The notes: generated from the letters alone by a model not told the origin. 34,073 bases of DNA from Prevotella sp. (GCA_016290175.1 JAEETD010000025.1:1-34073), one strand, 5' to 3'; counted from the first letter of the stretch, positions 1-8,944 are shown. Numbers and translations: made by a program.

Positions 1-56
1 AAATAGCTAAAATAACTTGGAATAACAAAGAGCAATTAAGAACACTTAACACAACA

Positions 57-79
57 AAAGCCCTCAAAATGAGAGCTTT
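57..79 (-). terminator. Putative terminator of the serS-mnmE unit
   Basis: Read on the minus strand, 10 nt (AAAGCTCTCA) pair with TGAGGGCTTT around a TTT loop, with one G-T wobble, and the T-rich sequence TTGTTGTG follows. It lies about 45 bp past the mnmE stop codon. The T tract is weak, so termination may be partial. The rest of 1-121 is AT-rich and shows no gene. Confidence 0.5.
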
Positions 80-121
80 AGTAATAGTTTATCCAAATTG
101 TTCTAAGTTGTTGATAATCAG

Positions 122-1492
122 TTACTTGCCCACGCAGAAGTGTTGGAAGAGGTTGTTGAGTACTTCCTGAGATTGGATAATGCCTTTGTCGCCTGTTATC
201 TCAGCGAGGTCAGAGAGAACGAGACGGAGGTCTTCGGCAATGAGGTCGCCGCTGAGATTTGTCTCTAACCCTTCGAGCACGCGCGAGAGATTATCTTCAG
301 CATGGACGAGGGCGTCGTATTGACGGGCGGAGGTGACGATGATGTCGTTGTCAGTGAGTTCGGGAATCTTCGCTGCCTCAAAGAGCTTGGATTCCAGCTT
401 GTCGATATTGTAACCCGTCTTGGCACTGATGCACAACAAGGGAACGATAGGTGGAATGAAGGCGTCGAAATTGATCTTGTCGGCTTTGTTGCAGACGACA
501 ATGGCTTCTTTGCCTTTCGTCAGTTGCATGAGTTCCTCAATCTCTTCGCGGTTTGCTTGTTCCTCAATCATCCAGATGACGATGCGGGCCTTTTCGATGG
601 CAGCATAGGTGCGCTCGATGCCGATTTGCTCAATCGTGTCGGTGGTCTGTCGGATGCCGGCTGTGTCGATAAAACGGAAGGTGACGCCGTTGAGGTCGAT
701 GGTGTCTTCGATGGTGTCGCGGGTGGTGCCGTGAATATCGGAAACGATAGCTCGGTCTTCATGGAGCAGACGATTGAGCAATGTAGATTTGCCGACATTC
801 GTTTTGCCGACGATGGCGACGGGGATGCCTTGTTTCAGCGCCTGACCTGTCTCGAAAGAGTGGGCGAGATGTTTGACTCGGGTGTTGATGTCTTTTGCGA
901 TAGAGAGCAATTCTGAACGGTCGGCGAATTCGAGGTCTTCGTGGTCAGAGAAATCGAGTTCGAGTTCAAGAAGTGAAGTGAGCTTCAGCAGTTTCTCACG
1001 GAGGCGGGAAAGCTCTGAGGAGAAATGGCCTCGGAGCTGGCTCATGGCTATCTGATGCGTGGCCTTATTCGACGAGGCAATCAGATCGGCTACGGCTTCG
1101 GCCTGCGAGAGGTCTATCTTACCGTTGAGGAAGGCTCGTTGGGTGTATTCTCCTGGATTGGCCATCCGGCAGCCGTGCTGGATCAGAAGCTCCAATACCT
1201 TGTTGAGGATATAACGAGAGCCGTGACACGAGATTTCTGCGCTGTCTTCACCTGTGTAGGAGTGAGGGGCTCGGAAGACGCTCACAAGGACTTCGTCGAT
1301 GATGTCTGATGGATGATGGCTGATGGATGATGGTTTGTCTGCGATGTGGCCGTAGTGGATGGTGTTCGGCAGGGCATGGGTGAGGTCTTTCGAGAATACG
1401 TGAGAAAGAATCTCAAGCGTTTGAGGGCCTGAGATTCTTATGATTCCGAGTGCGCCACCTGGGGCAGTGGCTAATGCACAAATTGTATCCAT
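122..1492 (-). CDS. mnmE: tRNA uridine-5-carboxymethylaminomethyl(34) synthesis GTPase MnmE
   Basis: MnmE is the GTPase partner of MnmG; together they modify wobble uridine 34 of several tRNAs in the cytoplasm. The 456-aa protein has the family's usual length and starts with the canonical DTICALATAPGGALGIIRISG-type N-terminal formyl-THF-binding domain. The G domain is inserted in a helical region: P-loop GKTNVGKS at residues 229-236, DTAG at 276-279 and NKAD at 335-338. The C-terminal CVGK (453-456) corresponds to the catalytic CxGK motif. The start codon overlaps the stop of the upstream phosphorylase by one base (TAATG), indicating translational coupling. It is the last gene of the minus-strand unit and is followed by a hairpin. 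Identification is secure. Confidence 0.97.
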   Translation of the reverse strand: MDTICALATAPGGALGIIRISGPQTLEILSHVFSKDLTHALPNTIHYGHIADKPSSISHHPSDIIDEVLVSVFRAPHSYTGEDSAEISCHGSRYILNKVLELLIQHGCRMANPGEYTQRAFLNGKIDLSQAEAVADLIASSNKATHQIAMSQLRGHFSSELSRLREKLLKLTSLLELELDFSDHEDLEFADRSELLSIAKDINTRVKHLAHSFETGQALKQGIPVAIVGKTNVGKSTLLNRLLHEDRAIVSDIHGTTRDTIEDTIDLNGVTFRFIDTAGIRQTTDTIEQIGIERTYAAIEKARIVIWMIEEQANREEIEELMQLTKGKEAIVVCNKADKINFDAFIPPIVPLLCISAKTGYNIDKLESKLFEAAKIPELTDNDIIVTSARQYDALVHAEDNLSRVLEGLETNLSGDLIAEDLRLVLSDLAEITGDKGIIQSQEVLNNLFQHFCVGK

Positions 1493-2364
1493 TAGATGCG
1501 GTCGAGAACTTTTTCGATGAGGGTATCGATGGAGTTCTTGTATTCGGTATTCATCTTCTGGGCGTAACGGTTGGCAATGACCATACAGCAGGTCATGGCA
1601 CGATGGCCCAAAAGAGAGGCGAGACCGGCTACTGCAGATGATTCCATCTCGAAGTTGCAGATCTTCATGCCGTCGTATTCGAAACTCTCAATCTTCTCAT
1701 TCTGCTTGGGGTCGGCTATGTCTGCACGGAGCACACGTCCCTGAGGACCATAGAATCCGCCACAGGAGATGGTGTAGCCACGAACCATATCGTCTTGTGC
1801 CACTTGGTTGATGAGTTCGGCATCAGCCACAGAAACGTAAGGAGCGCCCTTGATGGGATCCCACTGCATGTGCTGCTTGAAGGCTTCTTCGAGCTTCAGG
1901 TCACAAACATTGTTACGTCCGGCATAGTAATTCAGCAGTCCATCGAAGCCGATGCTCTTCACAGAGGCTACGAAGCAGCCTGTTGGTGTGTTGGGCTGCA
2001 AACCGCCGCAGGTGCCGATGCGTACCATCGTCAGTGTGCGGTGCTCAAGAAATTCCTCGCGAGTCTGGTAGTTGATGTTGGCAAGGGTGTCGAGCTCGTT
2101 CACTACGATGTCGATGTTGTCGCATCCGATGCCGTGCGACTGACAAGTGATACGCTTGCCTTTGTACATACCTGTGATGGTGTGAAACTCACGGCTGCTG
2201 ACTTCACACTCTTTCGAGTCGAAGTGTGCAGCAACGGTGTCGACACGAGCAGGATCGCCCACAAGAACCACTTTGTCGGCCAGCTGTTCTGGCTTCAGAT
2301 GAAGGTGGAAACAAGAACCGTCAGCATTGATGATCAGTTCGGATTCAGGAAATGTTCTTTTCAT
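1492..2364 (-). CDS. Nucleoside phosphorylase (uridine phosphorylase-like)
   Basis: This 290-aa protein belongs to the PNP/UDP phosphorylase superfamily, which splits nucleosides with phosphate into base and ribose-1-phosphate. Visible landmarks are the phosphate-binding GDPAR (36-40), RIGTCGG (115-121) and the ribose-binding NFEMESSA (237-244) with the conserved Met-Glu pair. FYGPQGR (204-210) lies where uridine phosphorylases carry their base-recognition segment, so a pyrimidine substrate is the best guess. It is somewhat longer than the E. coli enzyme (about 250 aa), with an N-terminal extension. It lies 8 bp after the PD40 gene and overlaps mnmE by one base. Family is certain; the exact substrate is inferred. 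Confidence 0.85.
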   Translation of the reverse strand: MKRTFPESELIINADGSCFHLHLKPEQLADKVVLVGDPARVDTVAAHFDSKECEVSSREFHTITGMYKGKRITCQSHGIGCDNIDIVVNELDTLANINYQTREEFLEHRTLTMVRIGTCGGLQPNTPTGCFVASVKSIGFDGLLNYYAGRNNVCDLKLEEAFKQHMQWDPIKGAPYVSVADAELINQVAQDDMVRGYTISCGGFYGPQGRVLRADIADPKQNEKIESFEYDGMKICNFEMESSAVAGLASLLGHRAMTCCMVIANRYAQKMNTEYKNSIDTLIEKVLDRI

Positions 2365-2372
2365 AAGCTTTC

Positions 2373-3560
2373 TTATTTAGAATTGTTGATAATGTTACTT
2401 TCGGATTGTCGGATACGTTTCTCGAGTGTCTTCACATCTGCCGTCAGACGCACGAATTGCTTTTCTGCATCGAGAATCTCGGTACGAAGCACACGTTTGT
2501 CCTCTGGTTTGGCCTTGGCGTAGAAATTGCGTGATTTCTCCAGGAGTTGCTCAATATCCTTAAGTTGTTTCCTGGTGCCTTGAAGTTCGCGATAGAGGTC
2601 GGGCGATTCAGGTGCCTGGAACTGACTGATGTCTGTATAGGTAACGCGATCGTTGATGATAAAGCTGATAGCCGATCTTGACTGTTTAGCTGCACTTGAT
2701 TTGCCAATGGTCTTGAGTCGTTCGAGAGCCAGCTTGCGCTCCGTGCCTTTTCCCCATGTATTGGCAATGCGGCTGATGTCGGCAAATCCCCGTAGTTGCT
2801 CGTCGGTATAGGCATCGCTATTGTATATATGACGTGAGGTAGGGGGAATGAACATATACACGCAGGCCTTTCCTTCCGGCTGGCGACGGTCTGTGACGAA
2901 ATAGCCGATATTGCTCAGCTCGTCGATAACATATAGATAGTCGTTGGCCTCGGAATTGAAGGGCATGCCTATATTCTCAGGTCTGAGGAACTGTCCGTTC
3001 TCAGAATCAGCGCGTGTGACGAAGATATCATAGCCGCCAATGCTCTCTTTGCCCTTTGCTGCAAAATAGAAAGTGGTTCCATCGGTCATCATATAGGGGT
3101 AGTTGGCCTCGCTGATGCCGTCGTAGATACCTTTCAGGGCCAAGGGCTCGCTCCATTCCTCACCTAACTTGTCGAGGGTGTAGAGTCGCATCTGACCGTT
3201 GGCGTTTTCGTCAGAGAAATAGCATTTGTTGCCCATCTCGTTGATAAACACATAACTTTCTGAATGCCCTTCGCTACGGAAGAACTGGTCGAAGGCAGCT
3301 AACCTTCCAGACTCTGGGTTGAGGCGGATAATAGAAAGGATATCGTCCTTGGCAACGACCATAGAGTCGATGAAGATGATCTGCTGGGTAGCCTCGCGCA
3401 TATCCGTGATACGCGGGTCTTCCTGTGGCTCTTCTACTACCACGATGGGAGCCTTCTTAACAATTGGCGCTTTTTTTACAACGGCCTTCTTCTTCTGAGC
3501 CTGCATCGGAACAGATGTAAGCAAAGCAAGAGCAATAATGGCTATATTCCTTATTCTCAT
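2373..3560 (-). CDS. Secreted PD40 beta-propeller protein with C-terminal coiled coil
   Basis: The 395-aa product starts with a signal peptide (basic MRIRN, hydrophobic IAIIALALLTSVP, ending in AQ near residue 21), so it is exported to the periplasm or outer envelope. A Lys-rich linker contains a direct 6-residue duplication, KKAPIV twice. Residues from about 90 to 240 look like PD40/WD40-like propeller blades; the segment FYFAAKGKESIGGYDIFVT is typical of such blades in Bacteroidota envelope proteins. The last 80 residues are rich in E, K, R and L with heptad spacing, consistent with a coiled coil. No OmpA peptidoglycan-binding domain is present. A structural or scaffolding envelope role is inference. 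It is 9 bp from ttcA and 8 bp from the phosphorylase gene. Confidence 0.75.
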   Translation of the reverse strand: MRIRNIAIIALALLTSVPMQAQKKKAVVKKAPIVKKAPIVVVEEPQEDPRITDMREATQQIIFIDSMVVAKDDILSIIRLNPESGRLAAFDQFFRSEGHSESYVFINEMGNKCYFSDENANGQMRLYTLDKLGEEWSEPLALKGIYDGISEANYPYMMTDGTTFYFAAKGKESIGGYDIFVTRADSENGQFLRPENIGMPFNSEANDYLYVIDELSNIGYFVTDRRQPEGKACVYMFIPPTSRHIYNSDAYTDEQLRGFADISRIANTWGKGTERKLALERLKTIGKSSAAKQSRSAISFIINDRVTYTDISQFQAPESPDLYRELQGTRKQLKDIEQLLEKSRNFYAKAKPEDKRVLRTEILDAEKQFVRLTADVKTLEKRIRQSESNIINNSK

Positions 3561-3569
3561 CGTTTTATG

Positions 3570-4373
3570 TTATTCTTCTACAAGTTTGTTTTCAGCATTG
3601 AGAGCTCTCCATATACTGAAGCGCGCCTCGGGATTTATCTGTTCCATTTCATCGAAGAGACGCTTGATGTCTGAGCGATGCGAGTCGGTCTCGTAGGGGC
3701 AGAGCTTGGCCTGCTTCTGGTAGCCTTGCATTTCTGCGTAGGCCTTGATGTCGGCTTCCTCCATCATGCAGAGCGGGCGGATGATTGTCAGTGGCATCTT
3801 CCGCATCTTCAGGCTCGCAGGCATCGTATCGAAACGGCCTTGGAAGGTGAGATTCATCAGTGCCGTATGGATGAGGTCATCCTGATGGTGCCCGAGGGCT
3901 ATCTTATTGCAGCCGAGCTGCTGAGCGAGGTTGAATAGTTCTTTGCGGCGCTGCCAGGAGCAGAGGAAGCATGGCTGCTTTTGCCTGCGCAGGCGGGCGG
4001 CGGATTCTGGAGACTGCTGTGGCACAGCAGTATGCTCAACCATAGGCGCAGCATCGACCTCGAAGCGGGTATTCCTTATGTGGAGCCTGATGCCGAGGAA
4101 GTCGCAGAATTGCTGCAGATAGCTCGTGTCGCTCTCGTAGTGGATGTTCTCCATCCTCACGTGCAGGGCCTCGACCTCGAATCGTGGGTGATGGATCTTC
4201 GCGCGCTTCGCCAAGAGTTCCGTCAGAAGGAGTGAATCCTTGCCGCCGGAGAGTCCCACGAGGATTCTGTCATCATCCTCTATCAGATGATAAGTAGCCA
4301 TCGCCTTGATGAACCGCTCCTTCAAACGCTTCTCCAGGCGATGACTCTCTATATCGTCTTTACGCTTCTCCAC
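3570..4373 (-). CDS. ttcA: TtcA-family tRNA 2-thiocytidine synthetase
   Basis: TtcA adenylates and thiolates cytidine 32 of some tRNAs using an Fe-S cluster. The P-loop SGGKDS is present, and three cysteines match the cluster ligands: a CxxC pair in PCFLCSW and a later Cys in KLCPYE. GHHQDD, conserved after the PP-loop domain in this family, is also there. An open frame extends upstream to a TTG at 4424, but the first part of it only mirrors the end of nfnAB. Similarity to TtcA begins at LEKRLKERF, so the GTG at 4373 (267 aa) is preferred; it overlaps nfnAB by 14 bp. The ATG at 4301 would cut off conserved sequence. It is shorter than E. coli TtcA (311 aa), lacking the C-terminal extension. 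Confidence 0.85.
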   Translation of the reverse strand: MEKRKDDIESHRLEKRLKERFIKAMATYHLIEDDDRILVGLSGGKDSLLLTELLAKRAKIHHPRFEVEALHVRMENIHYESDTSYLQQFCDFLGIRLHIRNTRFEVDAAPMVEHTAVPQQSPESAARLRRQKQPCFLCSWQRRKELFNLAQQLGCNKIALGHHQDDLIHTALMNLTFQGRFDTMPASLKMRKMPLTIIRPLCMMEEADIKAYAEMQGYQKQAKLCPYETDSHRSDIKRLFDEMEQINPEARFSIWRALNAENKLVEE

Positions 4374-6720
4374 GTAGATGTTTGTCCATATTGAGGGCAG
4401 CACGGCGGCCGTCGCCCATCGCAAGGATCACGGTAGCACCACCACGCACGATATCGCCACCGGCGAAGATCTCAGCACGTGAAGACTGCATGTCGTCGTT
4501 GACGGCAATGGTGTTTTTACGACCGAGCTCCAAGCCTTGGATAGACTTCGGCACGAGTGGGTTAGGTGATACACCTACGGCCACAATCACCTGATCAACA
4601 TCGAGGGTTACGGTCTTGCCCTCAACGGGTACAGGTGAACGACGACCTGAAGCATCAGGCTCTCCTAACTCCATCACCTGAAGAATGGCCTGCTTCACGG
4701 CACCCGTCTCGTCAGCGATATACTCGATGGGGTTGTGGAGTGTCAGGAAGTTGATACCCTCCTCCTTAGCGTGCTTCACCTCCTCGAGACGAGCTGGCAT
4801 CTCCACCTCAGAACGACGGTAAACGAGCGTTACTTCAGCGCCTAAGCGTTTAGCGGTACGGCAGGAGTCCATAGCGGTGTTACCACCACCCACGACAAGC
4901 ACACTCTTGGCGGGATTCAGCGGGGTATCGGTCTTTGGATTTGCAGCATCCATTAGGTTCACACGGGTCAGATACTCGTTACTTGACATAATGTTGATGC
5001 TATTCTCACCAGGGATATTCATAAAGTTAGGCAGACCTGCGCCAGAGCCTACGAAGATGCCCTTAAAACCCTGCGCCTCAAGCTGCTCCACACTTATAGT
5101 CTTACCAACGATCACGTCGGTCTGGAAATGAACACCCATCTTGGCGAGGTTGTTGATTTCGACGTCAACAATCTTGTTGGGCAGACGGAACTCAGGGATG
5201 CCGTATTTCAGCACACCACCGATTTCGTGCAAGGCCTCGAAGACATAGACATCGTAACCTTTCTTCACCATATCGCCGGCGAACGAAAGACCGGCAGGGC
5301 CTGATCCCACGACGGCAATCTTGATGCCATTGGCTGGTGCAATCTCAGGCAGAGAGATATTGCCGCTCTCACGCTCGAAGTCGGCAGCGAAACGCTCCAG
5401 ATAGCCGATAGCCACAGCAGGTTCGTTCATCTTCAGGTGGATACACTTGCTCTCGCACTGCTTCTCCTGCGGACAAACACGACCACAGACAGCGGGTAGG
5501 GCAGAGGTATCTTTCAGCACCTTCGCAGCAGCCAGGAACTGACCGCGCTCGATGTTCTTGATGAATGATGGGATATTGATGTTCACTGGACAACCCTCTA
5601 CGCACGAAGGCTTTGCGCAGTCGAGACAACGTTTGGCCTCAGTCATTGCCATCTCCTTCGTCAGACCGATATTCACCTCCTCCGTACGAGTGGTAGCACG
5701 ATAGACGGGGTCGAGTTCCGGCATGATGACACGCTCAATCTGCGTACGCTCCTTCGGCTTCATACTCTGCTGCAGTTCTTTACGCCAGGCAGCATTGCGG
5801 TCGGTGAGGATTTCGATTGTATCGTTCGTGGGGTCGTCGTCCATGACAACATCGGTGGTACTAGTGGCGATGGCATCGCCACATACATCAACGGAATCGA
5901 GGTGCTCCTCGTAATGAGCCAACTCTTCCTGCTCCTCACGCTTGAAGGTGCCCATGCGCTTGAACATTTCATCCCAGTCGACGAGAGCACCATCAAACTC
6001 AGGACCATCGATGCAGACGAACTTGGTTTTACCACCTATCGTCAGACGACAGGCACCACACATACCTGTACCGTCCACCATAATCGTATTCAGCGATACT
6101 TCGCAGGGGATATTATGCTTCTGAGCAGTCAGATTCGAGAATTTCATCATGATTGGAGGTCCGATGGCGAACACCTTATCCACGTGCTCCTGCTCGAAGA
6201 ACTTCTCCATACCGACGGTTACGACACCCTTTTCACCGTAGCTGCCGTCATCGGTCATGATGATCACCTCGTCAGAGCTTTCACGCACCTTATCCTCGAG
6301 GATAATCAGATCCTTCGAACGACCGGCCATCACGGAGAGCACTCTATTGCCAGCGGCCTTCAGTGCCTGTATAATGGGGAGCATCGGTGCTACACCAAGT
6401 CCACCACCGGCACATACGACAGTACCGTATTTCTCAATCTTCGTGGGATTACCCAGCGGGCCTACTACGTCCGTCACATAGTCGCCCTCGTTGAGCGCAC
6501 AGAGTTTCTTTGATGACAGACCCACCATCTGGACCACCAGTGTGATAGTGCCTTTATCGATGTCTGCGCCGGCGATAGTCAGTGGCATACGCTCACCTTT
6601 CTTGCCTACGCGTACAATCACGAAGTTACCGGCCTTACGGCTCTTCGCAATTAGCGGAGCCTCAATCTCAAAGAGAAAAACCTTCTCGGAGAACTGCTCT
6701 TTTCTAACAATCTTATTCAT
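4360..6720 (-). CDS. Fused NfnA-NfnB: ferredoxin:NADP oxidoreductase / glutamate synthase small-subunit-like protein
   Basis: The 786-aa protein joins two normally separate subunits. Residues 1-260 are the NfnA/DHOD-B-type FAD/NAD reductase with a [2Fe-2S] site: D216, C221, C224 and C236 match the unusual Asp plus three Cys ligand set of NfnA. After a linker of about 75 residues, residues 335-786 are NfnB/GltD-like, with eight cysteines for two [4Fe-4S] clusters (C365, C368, C373, C377; C412, C416, C422, C426) and the FAD motif GSGPAGL at 472-478, then a second nucleotide-binding fold (VVGGGNTAMD). In separate-subunit homologues this is the electron-bifurcating NADH-dependent reduced ferredoxin:NADP oxidoreductase; automated annotation often says glutamate synthase beta chain. 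Without a large glutamate synthase subunit nearby, the Nfn role is favoured. It sits 19 bp after serS. Confidence 0.85.
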   Translation of the reverse strand: MNKIVRKEQFSEKVFLFEIEAPLIAKSRKAGNFVIVRVGKKGERMPLTIAGADIDKGTITLVVQMVGLSSKKLCALNEGDYVTDVVGPLGNPTKIEKYGTVVCAGGGLGVAPMLPIIQALKAAGNRVLSVMAGRSKDLIILEDKVRESSDEVIIMTDDGSYGEKGVVTVGMEKFFEQEHVDKVFAIGPPIMMKFSNLTAQKHNIPCEVSLNTIMVDGTGMCGACRLTIGGKTKFVCIDGPEFDGALVDWDEMFKRMGTFKREEQEELAHYEEHLDSVDVCGDAIATSTTDVVMDDDPTNDTIEILTDRNAAWRKELQQSMKPKERTQIERVIMPELDPVYRATTRTEEVNIGLTKEMAMTEAKRCLDCAKPSCVEGCPVNINIPSFIKNIERGQFLAAAKVLKDTSALPAVCGRVCPQEKQCESKCIHLKMNEPAVAIGYLERFAADFERESGNISLPEIAPANGIKIAVVGSGPAGLSFAGDMVKKGYDVYVFEALHEIGGVLKYGIPEFRLPNKIVDVEINNLAKMGVHFQTDVIVGKTISVEQLEAQGFKGIFVGSGAGLPNFMNIPGENSINIMSSNEYLTRVNLMDAANPKTDTPLNPAKSVLVVGGGNTAMDSCRTAKRLGAEVTLVYRRSEVEMPARLEEVKHAKEEGINFLTLHNPIEYIADETGAVKQAILQVMELGEPDASGRRSPVPVEGKTVTLDVDQVIVAVGVSPNPLVPKSIQGLELGRKNTIAVNDDMQSSRAEIFAGGDIVRGGATVILAMGDGRRAALNMDKHLRGEA

Positions 6721-6739
6721 ATTTGTTTAGCTTGGTTGA

Positions 6740-8059
6740 TTAGTCGATGATGTCGCAGCCCATGTAAGGAACGAGGGCTGCAGGAATCTTAATGCCATTC
6801 TCTGTCTGGTTGTTCTCTAAAAGAGCAGCCACGATACGAGGCAGGGCGAGGGCAGAGCCGTTGAGCGTATGGCAGAGTTCAGGCTTCTTGCTGCCTTCAG
6901 GACGATAACGGCACTTCAGACGGTTGGCCTGATAGGTGTCGAAATTAGAGACTGATGACACTTCAAGCCAGCGTCCCTGAGCTTCTGAATAGACCTCGAA
7001 GTCGTAGCAGATGGCTGATGTAAAACTCTGGTCTCCACCGCAAAGCAATAGAATACGATACGGCAGTTCAAGCTTCTTCAGCAGACCCTCTACATGTGCC
7101 AGCATCTCCTTGTGGCTCTCCTTCGAGTGCTCAGGCTTGTCGATGCGCACAATCTCTATCTTCGAGAACTCATGCAGACGGTTCAGACCGCGCACGTCTT
7201 TACCATACGAGCCTGCCTCACGACGGAAACACTCTGTATAGGCGCAGTTCTTGATGGGCAGATCCTTCTCGTCGAGGATTACATCGCGGTAGATGTTCGT
7301 AACAGGAACCTCGGCTGTTGGAATCAGGTAGAAATCATCTATCTCGCAATGATACATCTGACCCTCCTTGTCGGGCAACTGACCTGTACCATAGCCTGAT
7401 GCAGCGTTCACCACCGTTGGTGGCATGATCTCCGTATAGCCGGCCTTATTGGCTTCTGCAAGGAAGAAATTGATGAGTGCCCTCTGTAACTGGGCTCCTT
7501 TGCCGATATAGACGGGGAAGCCGGCGCCGGTGATTTTCACACCAAGGTCGAAGTCGATGAGGTTATATTTCTTGGCAAGTTCCCAATGGGGCAGGGGATT
7601 GGCAATACCCAATGACGGATTCACATCCCAATTGCCGACAGTGTCGCTGTCAGTGCATTCTTTCAGATTCGACTTCACTACGTGATTATCCTCAGCGGCC
7701 TTGCCCTCAGGCACCTCATCGTAGGGGATATTGGGTATCTGGCAGAGCAGAGTAGTCATCTCCTCCTGTGCCTTGGCCATTGTCTCGTCGAGTTGTTTCG
7801 ATTTCTCTTTGAGTTCAGCCACCCGAGCCTTTACTTGCTCGGCTTCTTCTTTCTTTCCTTCTTTCATCAATCGGCCGATCTGTCCGGAAAGCTGTTTCTG
7901 CTCGTTCAGGCTCTTGTCGAGTTCCTGCTGAGCCTCACGGCGCTTCTTGTCCACGGCCAATACTTCGTCGATGGCCTGCTGTGCATTAGGGAAATGCTTC
8001 TTCTCCAGGCCACGAACCACACGTTCAGTTTGCTCACTGATGAGTTTGAGTGTTAACAT
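6740..8059 (-). CDS. serS: Serine--tRNA ligase
   Basis: SerRS charges tRNA-Ser in the cytoplasm. The 439-aa protein has the typical N-terminal long antiparallel coiled-coil arm (about residues 25-110, rich in E, K and Q) that grips the tRNA variable arm. The class II catalytic domain follows, with motif 2 at FRREAGSYGKDVRGLNRLHEF and motif 3 around LNGSALALPR near the C-terminus. It is the first gene of the minus-strand unit reaching mnmE, behind a full promoter at 8102-8132. The leader from the predicted start site to the ATG is about 35 nt. Confidence 0.97.
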   Translation of the reverse strand: MLTLKLISEQTERVVRGLEKKHFPNAQQAIDEVLAVDKKRREAQQELDKSLNEQKQLSGQIGRLMKEGKKEEAEQVKARVAELKEKSKQLDETMAKAQEEMTTLLCQIPNIPYDEVPEGKAAEDNHVVKSNLKECTDSDTVGNWDVNPSLGIANPLPHWELAKKYNLIDFDLGVKITGAGFPVYIGKGAQLQRALINFFLAEANKAGYTEIMPPTVVNAASGYGTGQLPDKEGQMYHCEIDDFYLIPTAEVPVTNIYRDVILDEKDLPIKNCAYTECFRREAGSYGKDVRGLNRLHEFSKIEIVRIDKPEHSKESHKEMLAHVEGLLKKLELPYRILLLCGGDQSFTSAICYDFEVYSEAQGRWLEVSSVSNFDTYQANRLKCRYRPEGSKKPELCHTLNGSALALPRIVAALLENNQTENGIKIPAALVPYMGCDIID

Positions 8060-8101
8060 ATTAAATACGTATTTATTTGTTTGAATTCAATTTCTAAGGT
8101 G

Positions 8102-8132
8102 CAAAATTACAAAATATCGTTCAAACTACAAA
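8102..8132 (-). promoter_or_regulatory. Bacteroidota-type promoter of serS unit
   Basis: On the minus strand the -33 element TTTG (8129-8132) is followed by a 19-bp spacer and the -7 element TAATTTTG (8102-8109). This fits the Bacteroidota consensus TTTG/TAnnTTTG in both sequence and spacing and lies 43 bp upstream of the serS ATG. Confidence 0.7.
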
Positions 8133-8161
8133 AGAAAAAGGCATAAAAAAGCAGAAATCCC

Positions 8162-8178
8162 TCTCTCCATAGGAGAGA
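8162..8178 (-). terminator. Possible terminator after rpmA
   Basis: The minus strand reads TCTCTCC, loop TAT, GGAGAGA, a perfect 7-bp hairpin, followed after about 12 nt by CTTTTTT. It lies 50 bp past the rpmA stop and ahead of the serS promoter. The gap between stem and T run weakens the call. Confidence 0.4.
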
Positions 8179-8227
8179 AGGACTCTGTTGTTTGTTTGGA
8201 ATAAGTTTTTTTCTTGTTTGAAACTGA

Positions 8228-8491
8228 TTAGGCCTCAGCGTTTGGAATCACTGAAACAACGCTCTTGTTGAACTTGCCTTTGTGGAAGTTAACGGTACCA
8301 TCTACGAGCGCGTAGAGGGTGTCGTCCTTACCAATGGCAACGTTGTTACCAGGATTGTGCTTTGTACCACGCTGGCGAACGATGATGTTACCAGCCACAC
8401 ACTGCTGACCGCCGAAAATCTTAATACCCAGTCGCTGAGCTGCGCTCTCACGACCGTTCTTAGAACTACCTACACCTTTTTTATGAGCCAT
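8228..8491 (-). CDS. rpmA: 50S ribosomal protein L27
   Basis: L27 sits near the peptidyl transferase centre of the large subunit, where its flexible N-terminus reaches the P site. The 87-aa protein begins [14 protein letters not shown], the mature-type N-terminus without the cleaved extension found in Firmicutes, and carries the conserved [15 protein letters not shown] segment. It follows rplU by 18 bp, the universal L21-L27 pair, and is expected to be co-transcribed with it. Confidence 0.98.
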   Translation of the reverse strand: MAHKKGVGSSKNGRESAAQRLGIKIFGGQQCVAGNIIVRQRGTKHNPGNNVAIGKDDTLYALVDGTVNFHKGKFNKSVVSVIPNAEA

Positions 8492-8509
8492 TTCTAAGTC
8501 CTCCTTTGA

Positions 8510-8827
8510 TTAAGCGATTACTGATTTAACTTCAACCTGTGTGAACTGCTCACGATGACCGTTGCGCTTACGAGAGTCCTTGCGGCGCTTCATCTTGAAC
8601 ACAATCACCTTGTCGCCCTTCACGAGCGGGTTGATAACCTCACACACTACTTTTGCTCCGTCTACGGTGGGAGCACCTACCGTCACTGCACCGTCAGCAT
8701 CTACGAGCAGCACCTTGTCAAATTCAACAGTCTTACCTTCTTCGGCATCTTTGATGTGGTGAACAAAGAGCTTCTGTCCCTGTTCCACCTTAAACTGCTG
8801 ACCCTGAATGTCTACAATTGCGTACAT
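8510..8827 (-). CDS. rplU: 50S ribosomal protein L21
   Basis: L21 binds 23S rRNA in the large subunit. The 105-aa protein starts [17 protein letters not shown] and ends with the basic [16 protein letters not shown] segment and QVEVKSV typical of the family. It is the first gene of the rplU-rpmA pair, with its own promoter at 8914-8921 and a GC-rich leader of about 80 nt that can form small hairpins. Confidence 0.98.
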   Translation of the reverse strand: MYAIVDIQGQQFKVEQGQKLFVHHIKDAEEGKTVEFDKVLLVDADGAVTVGAPTVDGAKVVCEVINPLVKGDKVIVFKMKRRKDSRKRNGHREQFTQVEVKSVIA

Positions 8828-8913
8828 TATTTATTGTATTAAAGGGTTTTTTCCGCGAGGCGGCGTACGTTCGTACACACTTCACTCAGCCCCAACGGAC
8901 TCAAATCGGGGTG

Positions 8914-8944
8914 CAAAGGTACGAATTTAAAGTGAAAAGTGAAA
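8914..8944 (-). promoter_or_regulatory. Promoter of rplU-rpmA
   Basis: The minus strand has a perfect -7 element TACCTTTG (8914-8921). A near-match -33 element TTTC (8941-8944) lies 19 bp upstream, inside the AGTGAAA heptad array. The predicted start site leaves a leader of about 80 nt containing GTAC-GAAC-GTAC and CCGC-CTC-GCGG stem-loops. Confidence 0.6.

Noticed and set aside
302..916. 204-aa plus-strand frame and other frames across mnmE
   Set aside because: Antisense to the GTPase domain of mnmE; acidic, Asp/Val-rich shadow of reverse-complement codons.
4374..4424. Longer TtcA start at TTG 4424
   Set aside because: The added 17 residues only translate the out-of-frame end of nfnAB and show no TtcA similarity.
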